From Chloroflexus aggregans DSM 9485 (GTDB lineage Bacteria > Chloroflexota > Chloroflexia > Chloroflexales > Chloroflexaceae): DNA of 64,000 bases. The translations under genes were made by a program, and so were the position numbers. Below the pieces are notes generated by a model. It did not search any database. It saw only the letters and a program-made list of their open reading frames with translations, and was not told the origin of the DNA. This document shows, one piece after another, positions 46,593-55,949 of the stretch; position 1 is the stretch's first letter; the number at the start of each line of letters is the position of its first letter. The stretch covers positions 2,245,353 through 2,309,352 of the forward strand of contig NC_011831.1 of assembly GCF_000021945.1 (NCBI RefSeq). Direction: 5' to 3'.

Positions 46593-48347
46593 ATGTACTT
46601 CGATGCTCTTACCCTTGCCGCCGTTGTTGATGAGTTACGGGCAACAATTTTGTTTGGACGCATCCAGCGCGTTCTACTCCTTGGGCCGTTGACGATCGGC
46701 TTGGAGGTCTATGCTCACGGCCAACGTCGGTATGTGATCGCCTCCGCCGATGCGCAAACGGCGCGCATTCATTTGGTCAGTCAACGACTAACCCGTGGCG
46801 TTGATGGTGAAACGCCGTTTTTACTCCTTATGCGCAAATACATACTCGGTGGGCGAATCGTGAATATTGAGCAACCGCCCTACGAACGAGTCGTTTTGTT
46901 CAGTATAACGAAACCGGCGGAGTCGCGCAAACGCTCACATTCATCTGATCCTGATGAAGTGATCCTTGACGAACTGGATGATGATGAGACGGAGGAGACC
47001 GACGAGTGGTTGCACTGCGATCTCATTGTGGAGCCACAAGATCGGCGGAGCAACATCATACTGGTTGATGATAACAATCTGATCCTCGATGCGATCAAGC
47101 GGGTGACGCCGCGGATGAGTAGTCGGGTGATTATGCCACGTCGGGTCTATACGCTGCCGCCGGCGCCGGACAAGCGTGATCCGTTGCGGGCCAATGCAGC
47201 CGAGATTGAAGCGATTATGGGTGTCGGTGATCCGGTAAAAGCGCTCGTCAATGCTTACCGTGGCATCTCGCCACAGGTGGCGCGTGAGGTGTTAGTACGG
47301 GCCTGTGGCGTCCTGCCGACGAGTGGAACGGGCTTGCCGACATACACCATTGCGGCTCGGCTGCGTGAGATCGTTGCCGTCCCACCCGAACCACATCTGG
47401 TCAACGATGAGACCGGGCCGATTGCCTACGCACCCTACCGGCCACTTCACTTACCCGGTGCGGTGCCGATGGCGAGTATGAGTGAGGCGCTGGAAGTCTT
47501 CTACACCGCGCGCCAACAACCACTGGGGCGAGATCGGCGACGGGCCGATCTCGAGGCGCAGTTGCAGGCCAGTCGCGAGCAGCTTCTTCACCAACGGGAA
47601 CAGATCGTCAATGAATTGGCGCGGGTCAACGAACTCGACCGTCTGCGGTGGGAAGGTGAGATGATCTTCGCTTTTCTTCACCAATTACCACGCGGTGCAA
47701 CAGAATTGGTGGTAGAGGGTGAACGGATCGCCCTCGATCCAAACCGGTCGCCAGTTGAACAGGCACAAGAACGGTTTAAGGCGTATGAAAAAGCGAAGAG
47801 TGCTCGTGCCATCTTGCCGGCACGACTCGCCGAAACAGAGAACCGGCTGGCCGGTCTCGACCAATTGTTGGCGATGTTAGCCATTGCCGACGATGCTACC
47901 CAGATTGACCTGATCGCGGCTGAAGCGGAAGAAGCCGGGTATCTCCGCACATCGGCGGTGCGACGACAACGACCACGTGGCCGACCACTACAGGTACGTT
48001 CAAGCGACGGCTTACCGATCTACATTGGGCGAACAGCTCGCCAGAACGAAGAAGTCACCTTTCGTATCGCTCGTCCCACCGATCTCTGGCTCCACGCCCG
48101 CAACATCCACGGCGCCCACGTCATCATTCGTGCCGACCATCCGCCCGAACGAACGATTGCCGAGGCAGCAGCACTCGCAGCGTATTACAGTCAGGCGCGA
48201 GATGATACGGCGGTAGAAGTTGACATTTGCCAACGACGAGCCGTGCGCAAGATTCCCGGTGGACCAACCGGATTGGTCAGCTACTATCCCGAACGCACAG
48301 TACGGGTAAAGCCGGAGCGGTGTGGTGAAGTGGTACAAAAGTCGTAG
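46593..48347 (+). CDS. rqcH: NFACT protein RqcH
   Basis: 584 residues from ATG 46593 (MYFDALTLAAVVDEL); a longer frame from 46521 overlaps gmk and is rejected. NFACT-N domain first (RIQRVLLLGPLTIGLEVYA, LLMRKYILGGRIV), helix-hairpin region, coiled coil (about 320-400), and a C-terminal NFACT-R domain with FRIARPTDLWLHARNIHGAHVIIR. It binds stalled 50S subunits and recruits tRNA-Ala to add C-terminal Ala tails in ribosome rescue. An internal acidic insert (DEVILDELDDDETEETDEW) at about 130-150 is unusual in length. Confidence 0.93.
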   Translation: MYFDALTLAAVVDELRATILFGRIQRVLLLGPLTIGLEVYAHGQRRYVIASADAQTARIHLVSQRLTRGVDGETPFLLLMRKYILGGRIVNIEQPPYERVVLFSITKPAESRKRSHSSDPDEVILDELDDDETEETDEWLHCDLIVEPQDRRSNIILVDDNNLILDAIKRVTPRMSSRVIMPRRVYTLPPAPDKRDPLRANAAEIEAIMGVGDPVKALVNAYRGISPQVAREVLVRACGVLPTSGTGLPTYTIAARLREIVAVPPEPHLVNDETGPIAYAPYRPLHLPGAVPMASMSEALEVFYTARQQPLGRDRRRADLEAQLQASREQLLHQREQIVNELARVNELDRLRWEGEMIFAFLHQLPRGATELVVEGERIALDPNRSPVEQAQERFKAYEKAKSARAILPARLAETENRLAGLDQLLAMLAIADDATQIDLIAAEAEEAGYLRTSAVRRQRPRGRPLQVRSSDGLPIYIGRTARQNEEVTFRIARPTDLWLHARNIHGAHVIIRADHPPERTIAEAAALAAYYSQARDDTAVEVDICQRRAVRKIPGGPTGLVSYYPERTVRVKPERCGEVVQKS

Positions 48348-48430
48348 ACAACCGGTTGGTATTGTAGTAGTCTGAATACAAACAACCATCGCGCGGAACT
48401 TCCGCAGTTGTAAATAGGAAGGAGCCTATT

Positions 48431-48667
48431 GTGCCATACGTCATTACTGAACCGTGTATCGGTACCAAAGACGCCTCGTGCGTTGCCGTATGTCCGGTCG
48501 ATTGCATTTACGAGGGTGACGATCAATACTACATCAACCCTGATGAGTGCATCGACTGCGGCGCGTGTGAGCCGGAATGCCCGGTCGAGGCCATTTTTGC
48601 CGATGACGCGGTGCCGGAGCAGTGGAAGAGCTACATCGAGAAGAACCGTAAGTTTTTTGGGGCGTAG
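48431..48667 (+). CDS. Seven-iron-type ferredoxin
   Basis: 78 residues from GTG 48431, with GGAAGGAG upstream. Cys9, 17, 21 and 25 ([17 protein letters not shown]) and 40, 43, 46, 50 ([13 protein letters not shown]) follow the pattern of [3Fe-4S][4Fe-4S] ferredoxins. The first site has Cx7C without the middle Cys, supporting a 3Fe cluster there. A soluble low-potential electron carrier. It is followed by a strong hairpin. Confidence 0.94.
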   Translation: MPYVITEPCIGTKDASCVAVCPVDCIYEGDDQYYINPDECIDCGACEPECPVEAIFADDAVPEQWKSYIEKNRKFFGA

Positions 48668-48687
48668 ATTGCACGTTGGCGGCGAAT

Positions 48688-48719
48688 ATGTTGTGGGGTG
48701 GGCAGACACCCCACAACAT
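48688..48719 (+). terminator. Hairpin after ferredoxin gene
   Basis: ATGTTGTGGGGTG-GGCAGA-CACCCCACAACAT, a perfect 13-bp stem, 20 bp past the stop. It lacks a long T-run. Confidence 0.65.
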
Positions 48720-48739
48720 CTCTGGTGAGAGGTGGTACT

Positions 48740-49039
48740 ATGGGGCGACCCACATCTCCCTCACCCTATGTCAAACCCTTACCGGTATTGGGCTTACCGA
48801 TACCGTGGTGGAAGGTAAAGCGATCGGCGATGAACACCAACGAACCACCGGCATGGCAGCGTCAAGTACAGGCCATCGTCGAAATACAGCTTGCGCGTTT
48901 TCCAGTTTTGATTCAGTTGCGGGCCACATGGCGGTTATTACGCGAAGAACGACCCGATTGGCCGTGGCTCCTGCCCGTGTTGGCTATCATCTTTGCACGA
49001 ACTTATCGGCAAGAGCGGGCGCGATTACGACGCTTGTAG
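48740..49039 (+). CDS. Small hypothetical protein
   Basis: 99 residues from ATG 48740, with GAGAGGTGG upstream; a longer frame from 48698 starts inside the hairpin. A Pro-rich N-terminus is followed by a helical segment (WQRQVQAIVEIQLARFPVLIQL) and a short hydrophobic stretch WPWLLPVLAIIFA, ending in a basic tail. It may be membrane-associated. Its stop abuts the convergent apaG stop without any gap. No family recognised. Confidence 0.55.
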   Translation: MGRPTSPSPYVKPLPVLGLPIPWWKVKRSAMNTNEPPAWQRQVQAIVEIQLARFPVLIQLRATWRLLREERPDWPWLLPVLAIIFARTYRQERARLRRL

Positions 49040-49459
49040 TCATTCCTCATCGCTAATCCACTCTGGATCGGCGATCAGATCGAAACGCGGGATGAACGCG
49101 GTAAAGTAGGTATTATCCGTTGTACGGAAGTAGTATTCACCTTCCATCCAACCCCGCGATGACTTCAGCACGGAAAAACTCTGGTATTCATGCACGTCAC
49201 CGGGGCCGAGGATCGGCTGTAAGCCAACCACACCATCACCGACAACTTCCAATTCTTCCCCAATCGAGTCATAAATCGTCCAGCGCCGACTCATCAATTG
49301 AGCCGTGCGCCGACTAATGTTTTCGATTCGTACATCGTAGGCGAATACAAAACGCTGCAAGGGCGGAAACGAATGACCGGGCACATAGTGCGGGCGGACG
49401 CTAATACGCATACCTTCGCTGAGGCGATAATAAAATGGTCGTCGGGTAAACATACTCAT
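49040..49459 (-). CDS. apaG: ApaG domain protein
   Basis: 139 residues, single DUF525/ApaG beta-sandwich. Motifs: VFAYDVRIENISRRTAQLMSRRWTIYDS, VVGLQPILGPGDVHEYQSFSVL, and GWMEGEYYF, which cover the family core. ApaG proteins bind pyrophosphate or metal and have been linked to Ap4A hydrolysis and Co/Mg handling, but the reaction is unsettled. It is slightly longer than usual at both ends. Confidence 0.92.
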   Translation of the reverse strand: MSMFTRRPFYYRLSEGMRISVRPHYVPGHSFPPLQRFVFAYDVRIENISRRTAQLMSRRWTIYDSIGEELEVVGDGVVGLQPILGPGDVHEYQSFSVLKSSRGWMEGEYYFRTTDNTYFTAFIPRFDLIADPEWISDEE

Positions 49460-49527
49460 GGACTACACTAGACTAAGGCGACCGGTAGGGACGATCGGGC
49501 CAGACTGCCCCTACCGGACATCATACG

Positions 49528-51909
49528 CTACTTCAGATACGTGCGGAACCAACTAATCTGCTCTTGCGCAGCATAGAGCTGGTTCTCTTGCAAACCCAGC
49601 CCATGCCCCTCAAGGACGAACCGTACCATGCGGGCCGGCACACCACGGTTGACCAGTTGCAGGTGGAAGTTTTCATTCTGCACAATGGGTAAGAAGTCAT
49701 CGGTGCCATGGAACGTGAGTACCGCAGCCTTAACCTTATCGGCGCCATAGCTCGGCGAGTCCTTGACGTATTCATTCAGTGCCTTATAAGGAGGCAACCC
49801 TTCCAGATACGGCGATAAAACCGTTGCACCCTGTGTCCATTCGGTAATTACATCGATAAACCCACATTGTGGATTGGCCGCTGTATAGAGGTCGGGATAG
49901 CGGACAATACTCTGGAGGACGAAATAGCCGCCATACGAGCAGCCGGTAATCCCCACTTTCCCCTTTGCCGTCCAGCCACGAGCAATCGCCTGTTGGACAA
50001 TTTCTGCCTGTTCATCGATGTCGATCTGACCAAAGTTACTGTTATCGACCAGTGAAGTGTACACCGCCGGTGTATACCCGTGACGACCGGCAACCGGTGT
50101 AATCAAGAGAGCAAAGCCAAACGAGGGCAGGAGAGCATATGGATTCTCAACATTGGCCATCCACTGATTAACCATCGGCACGTTCGGTCCACCCTCTTGC
50201 CACACAATTAGCGGCACATTCTTGGGCGGGAACGGTGCATCGGCGGCTTGGATCAAGGTACCAACCCGCACCTGACCATTTCGCAGGGTAAACGTCACCG
50301 GGTCTTGGCGCAGATTAGCCTCGCGACGGAGTTCTTCATTCTGCCATGTGAGCCGGTACAATGCAGTGCCATCCCAGTGGAGGCGGAAGATATCGGGTGG
50401 ATCGGTATATGAGGTGTAGGTAAAGATAATCTGACGGGTACTGCTACTCGTCGCATACACGTTGTAGTAGGAGCCAGCGCGGTCGGCCAGATTGCGCAAC
50501 TCACCTGACACACGGTTGTAATAGTAGGGATGGCGATTGCTCCCTACCACACCGCGAATAATTATTTCATCGGGGCTAACAAAATCGGCGATGCTGAAGG
50601 CAAATGCCACATCACCACCCGACAACATCGGATGCTCGAAGGTTTTTGTCCAGCGAAATTGACCGGTCTCATCGCGGTCGTAGAAGCGGAAGCTGGTCCG
50701 CGAAGCGAAGCGCGGGTAGTAGACCGGATGGGTACGACCTTTGAGATAGGCGGGGTGATGGGCTTTGATCAATAGTGATTGGCCGCCGGGTGCCCAATCG
50801 TGGGCTTCGAGGATTGGCGCGCCAAGGCTCGGATCAGGGCGAATGACTTGGGTTTGACCGCTGGCAAAATCGATCACATACGTATTGTTGTTTTGAATGA
50901 CCGGATTCTGGCGCGGTGGTAGATTACCGGTCAAATCGCGGTAAATCTCTTCAGAGAAGAGGGAGCCGCTGTAGAAACCGCGACCTTCGGCATCAGGGAC
51001 ACCGAAGAACGAGATGGCTAACCGCGCAGAGTCACTCGTCCACGTATCGTTGAGCAAGGTTGAAGCGTATGGAATACTGGTCAGGTAGCGTTCTTCACCG
51101 GTCGTTGCATCGTACAAAAAGAGATTATACGGTTCACGAGTTACTTCAACCGTGCTACCGTCCTCTGGTTGTTGGAAAAGGAAACGGGCGATGAGATCGG
51201 GTCGGCGTTGGCGCAGTCGGTCAACCTGGCGCTGGACGCGGGCCGGCAATTCGGTCCGATTCATCCGGGCTGCCACCGAAGTGGGTAAGGCAATGGTGTG
51301 GCGAACAGTAAACGGTTTCACACCTACCGCAGCCTGCTCAGTGGCACTCGGTGGTTCGCGCACGATCAGCCAACTGGTGAGATTGGGGGCCACCGAGACG
51401 AAGCCAAAGTTTTGATCGGGAATACCAACCACAAACGCACTGATCGAACCGGTAAAGCGGTCAATGAAGAGCTTAGCGAGTGCGTCCTCGTTACCGGTCG
51501 CGAAGGAGTTCACGGCGAGTACGCTAAGGGTGTTTTCGTCTTGCCAGCTATAGCTACCAAAACCGAGGAGAGGAAGCGGCACAAAAATATCGAACGCTAT
51601 TGTGTCAATCGGTACCGTATCACCGGTAGTGATGTCGAGGAACGCGAAACCTTCGCTTGAGCTGATCAATACTGTAGTATCGTCTGGGCTAATCTCGCTG
51701 ATGGCAAGAGGGTACGAGGCGCCATTTTGCAAACGATCTATCTTTGCAATTTCCTCATCACTGAGGAGATTAGGCGGCAAGTCCTTTGCATCACCGAACT
51801 GATCGACATTGATAATGTTGTTGCGCGGCGGGGCTGCCGAGACGGGAGCAACAAGACCAATGATTGCGACCAAGACGCCGATCCACCAGAGTCGGTTGGG
51901 CAGTTGCAT
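49528..51909 (-). CDS. Secreted S9-family prolyl oligopeptidase-like peptidase
   Basis: 793 residues from ATG 51909 (MQLPNRLWWIG), preceded by AAGGGAGAGGAG; a frame from 52020 exists but the signal peptide (about 6-26, ending VSAAPP) fixes the start. N-terminal beta-propeller-like region, then an alpha/beta-hydrolase domain with the nucleophile Ser in GITGCSYGGYF, the acid in FHGTDDFLPIV and the His in VLEGHGLG. All three catalytic residues are present. It cleaves peptides outside the membrane or in the envelope; specificity is unknown. Alone, divergent from the LCP gene. Confidence 0.92.
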   Translation of the reverse strand: MQLPNRLWWIGVLVAIIGLVAPVSAAPPRNNIINVDQFGDAKDLPPNLLSDEEIAKIDRLQNGASYPLAISEISPDDTTVLISSSEGFAFLDITTGDTVPIDTIAFDIFVPLPLLGFGSYSWQDENTLSVLAVNSFATGNEDALAKLFIDRFTGSISAFVVGIPDQNFGFVSVAPNLTSWLIVREPPSATEQAAVGVKPFTVRHTIALPTSVAARMNRTELPARVQRQVDRLRQRRPDLIARFLFQQPEDGSTVEVTREPYNLFLYDATTGEERYLTSIPYASTLLNDTWTSDSARLAISFFGVPDAEGRGFYSGSLFSEEIYRDLTGNLPPRQNPVIQNNNTYVIDFASGQTQVIRPDPSLGAPILEAHDWAPGGQSLLIKAHHPAYLKGRTHPVYYPRFASRTSFRFYDRDETGQFRWTKTFEHPMLSGGDVAFAFSIADFVSPDEIIIRGVVGSNRHPYYYNRVSGELRNLADRAGSYYNVYATSSSTRQIIFTYTSYTDPPDIFRLHWDGTALYRLTWQNEELRREANLRQDPVTFTLRNGQVRVGTLIQAADAPFPPKNVPLIVWQEGGPNVPMVNQWMANVENPYALLPSFGFALLITPVAGRHGYTPAVYTSLVDNSNFGQIDIDEQAEIVQQAIARGWTAKGKVGITGCSYGGYFVLQSIVRYPDLYTAANPQCGFIDVITEWTQGATVLSPYLEGLPPYKALNEYVKDSPSYGADKVKAAVLTFHGTDDFLPIVQNENFHLQLVNRGVPARMVRFVLEGHGLGLQENQLYAAQEQISWFRTYLK

Positions 51910-51959
51910 ACAAAAAAACTCCTCTCCCTTGTCGAATAAGGTTGCTGCGGACGTTTTGT

Positions 51960-52065
51960 ATGATAACAGATAGCAGCACAGAATGCTACCCAGTTCCTGA
52001 ACCTTTTCGATGGTTGTCATCTGAGTTAGCGTGGGTTCACGTGAAAAGGTAAACGCTTACGTTTA
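51960..52065 (-). promoter_or_regulatory. S9 peptidase promoter and two palindromes
   Basis: On the minus strand TGT-TATCAT (51968-51960) is an extended -10. Upstream lie the perfect palindrome TTCACGTGAA (52036-52045) and TAAACG-N4-CGTTTA (52050-52065), both of operator shape. The 51910-52248 gap holds no gene. Confidence 0.4.
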
Positions 52066-52181
52066 TTCTAACTTGCCGATGAATGCAGAAGTGAGTCACA
52101 ATAGAAGCAATTTGAAGATGAGGTTTGACCGGTTATTCTGACCGATGGCAATTTTAGCGAAGATGAGGGTACTGTTTCATC

Positions 52182-52210
52182 TTGATTCTAGGGGTCACCG
52201 GTAATACACT
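52182..52210 (+). promoter_or_regulatory. Promoter of LCP gene
   Basis: TTGATT (52182-52187), 17-bp spacer, TACACT (52205-52210), 38 bp before ATG 52249. Confidence 0.5.
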
Positions 52211-52248
52211 CTCCATAGGTATGTTGCCGATGATCGGTTGGCATTGCT

Positions 52249-53616
52249 ATGAACTGTAGTGAAGCGCGTGCGCTGCTTGCCGCCGGTATTCGTGCCGGTG
52301 TCGACTCCCCCCTGCAAGCCCAATTAGCACATCATCTCGCCGAATGTACGACCTGCCGCGAATACGCTGTTGCCGGTGATTTTGAGTTGCTCGCAACTCT
52401 GCTGGCGACACCGCTACCGGACCGAAAACCGGTCGGGCGCAAGCGTGGACGTGCTGTGCTGTGGGTAGTGGTGGCACTGCTGGTCGGCTGGCTTGGTTTT
52501 CAGACCGGGCGCGTGTTGGTGGCGGCGAGGACAATCATCCAGAATGTGGATGCTATGCAACTACCCTCATCAGTCGCCCAGGCATCGCCCATCCCGACCG
52601 CGGTCGTGCCAATTCAACCGGTCGTTGCGAGAGCTTCACCATTACCGGTACCAAGCCAGGTACCGTCGCTGATACCGACCCCGGTGGCTTCTTCATCACC
52701 GGTGACGGTGATCGGGGTGACAACGCTAGCCTCGGCCACACCGATCCCCTTGCCGGCGATAGATGGCCGCGTGCCTGTACCAACCCTGATACCGACGGTT
52801 GACGTGCGTCTACCGAACATCAATGCCATACACATTCTCTTGTTGGGCAGCGATCGGCGACCGGGTGAGAGTTGGGCAACGCGGTCAGATGCGATTATGC
52901 TAATACGGATCGAACCGACCAACCGGCGGGTGGCCCTGCTCTCACTACCGCGTGATCTGGTAGTGGAGATTCCCGGTTATGGGTATGGACGCATCAACAG
53001 TGCAACCGTCTATGGTGAGATGGATCCGGCGCTTGGTGGAGCAGAGCTAGCTCGTCGCACGGTAACGCAACTATTGGGCATACCGATTGATCACGTGGTC
53101 TGGGCTGATTTTACCGGTTTTATGGCAGCAGTTGACGCCATCGGCGGGATTGAGGTTGAGCTAGAACAACCCATTTACGATCCGACGTATCCGACGATGG
53201 ATTACGGCTTGACCACGGTCTATTTTCCGGCAGGGAAGCAGTGGCTTGACGGTGCGCAAGCGTTAATGCTGAGCCGCACCCGCCACAGTGATAGTGCCTA
53301 CGCCCGCGAAGCGCGGCAGCAGATGATCGTGTTGGCGATTGCCCGCCGGATCCGGGAACAAGACCCGGTGCGACAGATGGAGTTGGCGGCGCAAGTGACG
53401 ACTGCGCTGCGCCCGCACATCCGCACCGATCTGAGTGCTGATGAACTATTGGGGTTGGCGTGGTCGTTACGCGATGTGGATTTGGGTTCAATCGAGCGGT
53501 TCGCACTTGGACCGGACGGTGTGTACGAAGGGCTGAATACCGATGATCCCTACGCCTTGACTCCTCGCCCCGGTGCAATTGCGATGTTGGTGCAGGCCTT
53601 TGTGAACGGGAAGTAG
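52249..53616 (+). CDS. LytR-CpsA-Psr protein with N-terminal zinc-finger domain
   Basis: 455 residues. Residues 1-40 form a ZAS-type zinc finger as in anti-sigma factors (Cys3, His29, Cys33, Cys36; HHLAECTTC). One membrane helix follows (about 67-87), a Pro/Thr/Val linker (about 100-180), then an LCP domain: ILLLGSDRRPGESWATRSDAI, LLSLPRDLVVEIPGYGYGRIN, IDHVVWADFTGFMAAVDAIGG, and LMLSRTRHSDSAYAREARQ. LCP enzymes move polymer chains from lipid carriers to peptidoglycan. A cytosolic ZAS head on an LCP enzyme is uncommon and suggests that it also binds a sigma factor or senses zinc or redox. The transfer role is family-based. Confidence 0.88.
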   Translation: MNCSEARALLAAGIRAGVDSPLQAQLAHHLAECTTCREYAVAGDFELLATLLATPLPDRKPVGRKRGRAVLWVVVALLVGWLGFQTGRVLVAARTIIQNVDAMQLPSSVAQASPIPTAVVPIQPVVARASPLPVPSQVPSLIPTPVASSSPVTVIGVTTLASATPIPLPAIDGRVPVPTLIPTVDVRLPNINAIHILLLGSDRRPGESWATRSDAIMLIRIEPTNRRVALLSLPRDLVVEIPGYGYGRINSATVYGEMDPALGGAELARRTVTQLLGIPIDHVVWADFTGFMAAVDAIGGIEVELEQPIYDPTYPTMDYGLTTVYFPAGKQWLDGAQALMLSRTRHSDSAYAREARQQMIVLAIARRIREQDPVRQMELAAQVTTALRPHIRTDLSADELLGLAWSLRDVDLGSIERFALGPDGVYEGLNTDDPYALTPRPGAIAMLVQAFVNGK

Positions 53617-53649
53617 GCACGGCGTAGGTCTGGCTCTCCGTCAGGTAAC

Positions 53650-53690
53650 CCCTCGGCCTCGCTCACCGACAACGGTGCAGAGGCCGAGGG
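53650..53690. terminator. Nested hairpin between LCP and lysZ genes
   Basis: CCCTCGGCCTC (53650-53660) pairs with GAGGCCGAGGG (53680-53690), with an inner CACCG-ACAA-CGGTG stem. It lies between convergent genes. Confidence 0.65.
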
Positions 53691-53738
53691 TGGAGGTAGT
53701 ACACGAGTGGCAAAATGCGTGTAACGATTGCTTTCCCA

Positions 53739-54542
53739 TTACGCAATATGCGTTCCACCACCGGCCAGTGCGTGGCTAATGCACGCCGGAATGCGAGCAT
53801 CGGCGAGGATAACACGCTGGACACCGCCGGCTAACGCCTCTTGGGCGCCAAGTAGTTTCTTCTTCATTCGACCGGCAGCGTATTCCATATATGCCTCTAC
53901 CTCGGCGCGAGGGATGTGGTTAATCAGCGATGCTTCATCGGGAAAATGACGCAAAAGACCCGGCACATTCGAGAGCAAGAGCAGCGTCTGCGCACCGAAC
54001 GCAGCAGCGATAGCGGCAGCAGCGCGGTCGCCATCAACATTCACCGCTTCACCGGCAGTCGAACATGCAATCGGGGCCACCACCGGCAGGTAGCCCGCGT
54101 CAAGGAACATCCGCAAGAGCGAAGTGTTGACCCGCTCGATGGTACCGGTCCAGTCGTCGCGTAAAATCATCTGGCGACCCTGCTCAATCACTCTGATCGT
54201 CGATTTTCGTTTACCTTCCAATAGCCGGCCATCGAGACCACTCAACCCCAATGCCATCACCCCACGCATCTGTAAGCGTTCCACCAGTTGCTTATTGACT
54301 AAGCCGGCAGTCGCCATCAGAAAGATTTCGAGCGTGCGTCGGTCGGTATAGCGGCTGGTATGGCCGCCCGGCGACGTGACGAAACGGGGTGGATGACCGA
54401 GCGCCTCAGCGAGACGATTGGTCTGATCCGATCCGCCATGGACGAGTATGAGGTGCTCGCCGGCTTGCCAACGAGTAGCGATGTCGTCGCATAGGGCATC
54501 GTAGTCGTTGCCGGCGCTGCCACCCACTTTTACTACCAGCAT
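53739..54542 (-). CDS. lysZ: LysW-aminoadipate/glutamate kinase LysZ-like
   Basis: 267-residue amino-acid kinase. MLVVKVGGSAGNDYDAL, LILVHGGSDQTNRLAEALG, RFVTSPGGHTSRYTDRRTLEIF, the latter typical of LysZ rather than ArgB. ADP site VNVDGDRAAAAIAAAF and AAGRMKKKLLGAQEAL. It phosphorylates the side chain of alpha-aminoadipate or glutamate bound to the carrier LysW. Neither LysW nor LysX and LysY is in this window, so lysine versus arginine synthesis cannot be decided. A classical N-acetylglutamate kinase is the alternative. Confidence 0.85.
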   Translation of the reverse strand: MLVVKVGGSAGNDYDALCDDIATRWQAGEHLILVHGGSDQTNRLAEALGHPPRFVTSPGGHTSRYTDRRTLEIFLMATAGLVNKQLVERLQMRGVMALGLSGLDGRLLEGKRKSTIRVIEQGRQMILRDDWTGTIERVNTSLLRMFLDAGYLPVVAPIACSTAGEAVNVDGDRAAAAIAAAFGAQTLLLLSNVPGLLRHFPDEASLINHIPRAEVEAYMEYAAGRMKKKLLGAQEALAGGVQRVILADARIPACISHALAGGGTHIA

Positions 54543-54643
54543 GGTCTGGCTCCTTGTCCCTGATTAGTTGTCAGACGGTGCTGTGGCTACGTATCAATTA
54601 CCTGCTTTCTCAGCAATCTCTCTAACAACTGTCACAGCAGTAA

Positions 54644-54652
54644 TGGTATGAT
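54644..54652 (+). promoter_or_regulatory. Extended -10 promoter of amidase gene
   Basis: TGG-TATGAT lies 66 bp before ATG 54719; no clear -35 is visible. Confidence 0.5.
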
Positions 54653-54718
54653 ACGGGTATGATACCAGATTTAAACCAAAAGCTATGGTGAAGTCGATTG
54701 TGGAACGATGGATTTGGC

Positions 54719-55861
54719 ATGAAACAGATGACCCCGGTTCTGATTATCGCCCTCTTGACGTTAGTTGCGTGTACGAGTGTCATGCCACAATCAGCAAGCG
54801 ATGTGGTGATGGAATCTTCGGTGACACCCTCAGCCACATTGGTACCGATCACGCCGACCTCGGCGATACCTACGCCAACTGCTACTCCGGCACGTGTCGT
54901 GCAGGTGGTACCGCCGGTTAGCGATCTGGTTGCCGAACCGGTCATTGTAATGCCAACAGCCACCCCAAGCGTGATTCCGACGCCGACACCACGCCCGCCG
55001 GGCACGCCACCGCGGGTAGGTTTACAAATTGGGCATTTGCGCTCGCATGAGTTACCTGATGAGTTGGCTCATTTACGTACTTCTTCCGGGGCCTACTGGA
55101 ATGGCATTACCGAAGCTCAAGTAAACGAAGCAATTGCCGTGCAGGTGCGTGACATCCTGGTTGCCGCCGGCGTAGAAGTTGATCTACTCCCGGCCACAGT
55201 ACCGCCTGCGTATGACGCCGACGCATTCGTGGCAATTCACGCCGATGGATCGGCAGAAGGAGCAAGAGGTTGGAAAATTGCGACGCCGTGGCGCACTTCG
55301 GCGGCAAGTCGCGCATTGCTGGAAGCGGTGGCAGCGACGTATGGTGCGATCACCGGTTTACCGGAAGATCGCAATGGGGTGACGATTAATATGCGTGGCT
55401 ACTATGCCTTCAATTATCGTCGCCACACTCACGCAATTGCACGCACTACACCGGCAATTATCGTGGAAACCGGTTTTTTGACCAATGCTGCCGACCGATC
55501 AGTTATCGTTAACCGGCCTGAGCTGGTCGCACGGGGAATTGCCGAGGGGATTTTGCAATACCTCAAGCAACGTGATCCGAACGATGGTGCGGCACTCTTG
55601 CCACCTGAGTGGCCAATTCTGTATACCAGCACCAACGTGAGAGTCCGTGCAGCGCCGAGTGAAACGGCTCGCATGATCGTCGAGGCGCCGGCTGATAGTC
55701 GGGTGTTTGTCTTCAATCGTGACGGGGATTGGTATGAGGCGATGGTACGGGTTGGGGATAGTCGGTATGTGGGATGGATACGGGCCGATCAAACACGCCC
55801 GGCCGATACCAACGATACTCCATCGTCACCACCTACCGACCCTCCGGCAACGAATCCGTGA
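54719..55861 (+). CDS. N-acetylmuramoyl-L-alanine amidase lipoprotein with SH3 domain
   Basis: 380 residues from ATG 54719; lipobox LTLVAC gives a lipidated Cys near 16-18. A Thr/Pro-rich linker (about 25-95) leads to an Amidase_3 domain: zinc ligands in GLQIGHLRSHE and FVAIHADGSAEG, and the catalytic Glu in AIIVETGFLTN. The C-terminal SH3b domain (about 300-365) has TNVRVRAAPSETARMI and GDWYEAMVRVGDSRYVGWI. It cuts the amide between MurNAc and L-Ala and may act in cell separation. Start at TTG 54698 would add seven residues before the signal peptide and is less likely. Confidence 0.9.
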   Translation: MKQMTPVLIIALLTLVACTSVMPQSASDVVMESSVTPSATLVPITPTSAIPTPTATPARVVQVVPPVSDLVAEPVIVMPTATPSVIPTPTPRPPGTPPRVGLQIGHLRSHELPDELAHLRTSSGAYWNGITEAQVNEAIAVQVRDILVAAGVEVDLLPATVPPAYDADAFVAIHADGSAEGARGWKIATPWRTSAASRALLEAVAATYGAITGLPEDRNGVTINMRGYYAFNYRRHTHAIARTTPAIIVETGFLTNAADRSVIVNRPELVARGIAEGILQYLKQRDPNDGAALLPPEWPILYTSTNVRVRAAPSETARMIVEAPADSRVFVFNRDGDWYEAMVRVGDSRYVGWIRADQTRPADTNDTPSSPPTDPPATNP

Positions 55862-55949
55862 GACAATGCGTGGTATCGCGTGGGAACGACCGGCGCGCTC
55901 TACGCTTGGGCTAGCAGCGGGAACCGGGTAAGGTGGGTGTAACGAACTG

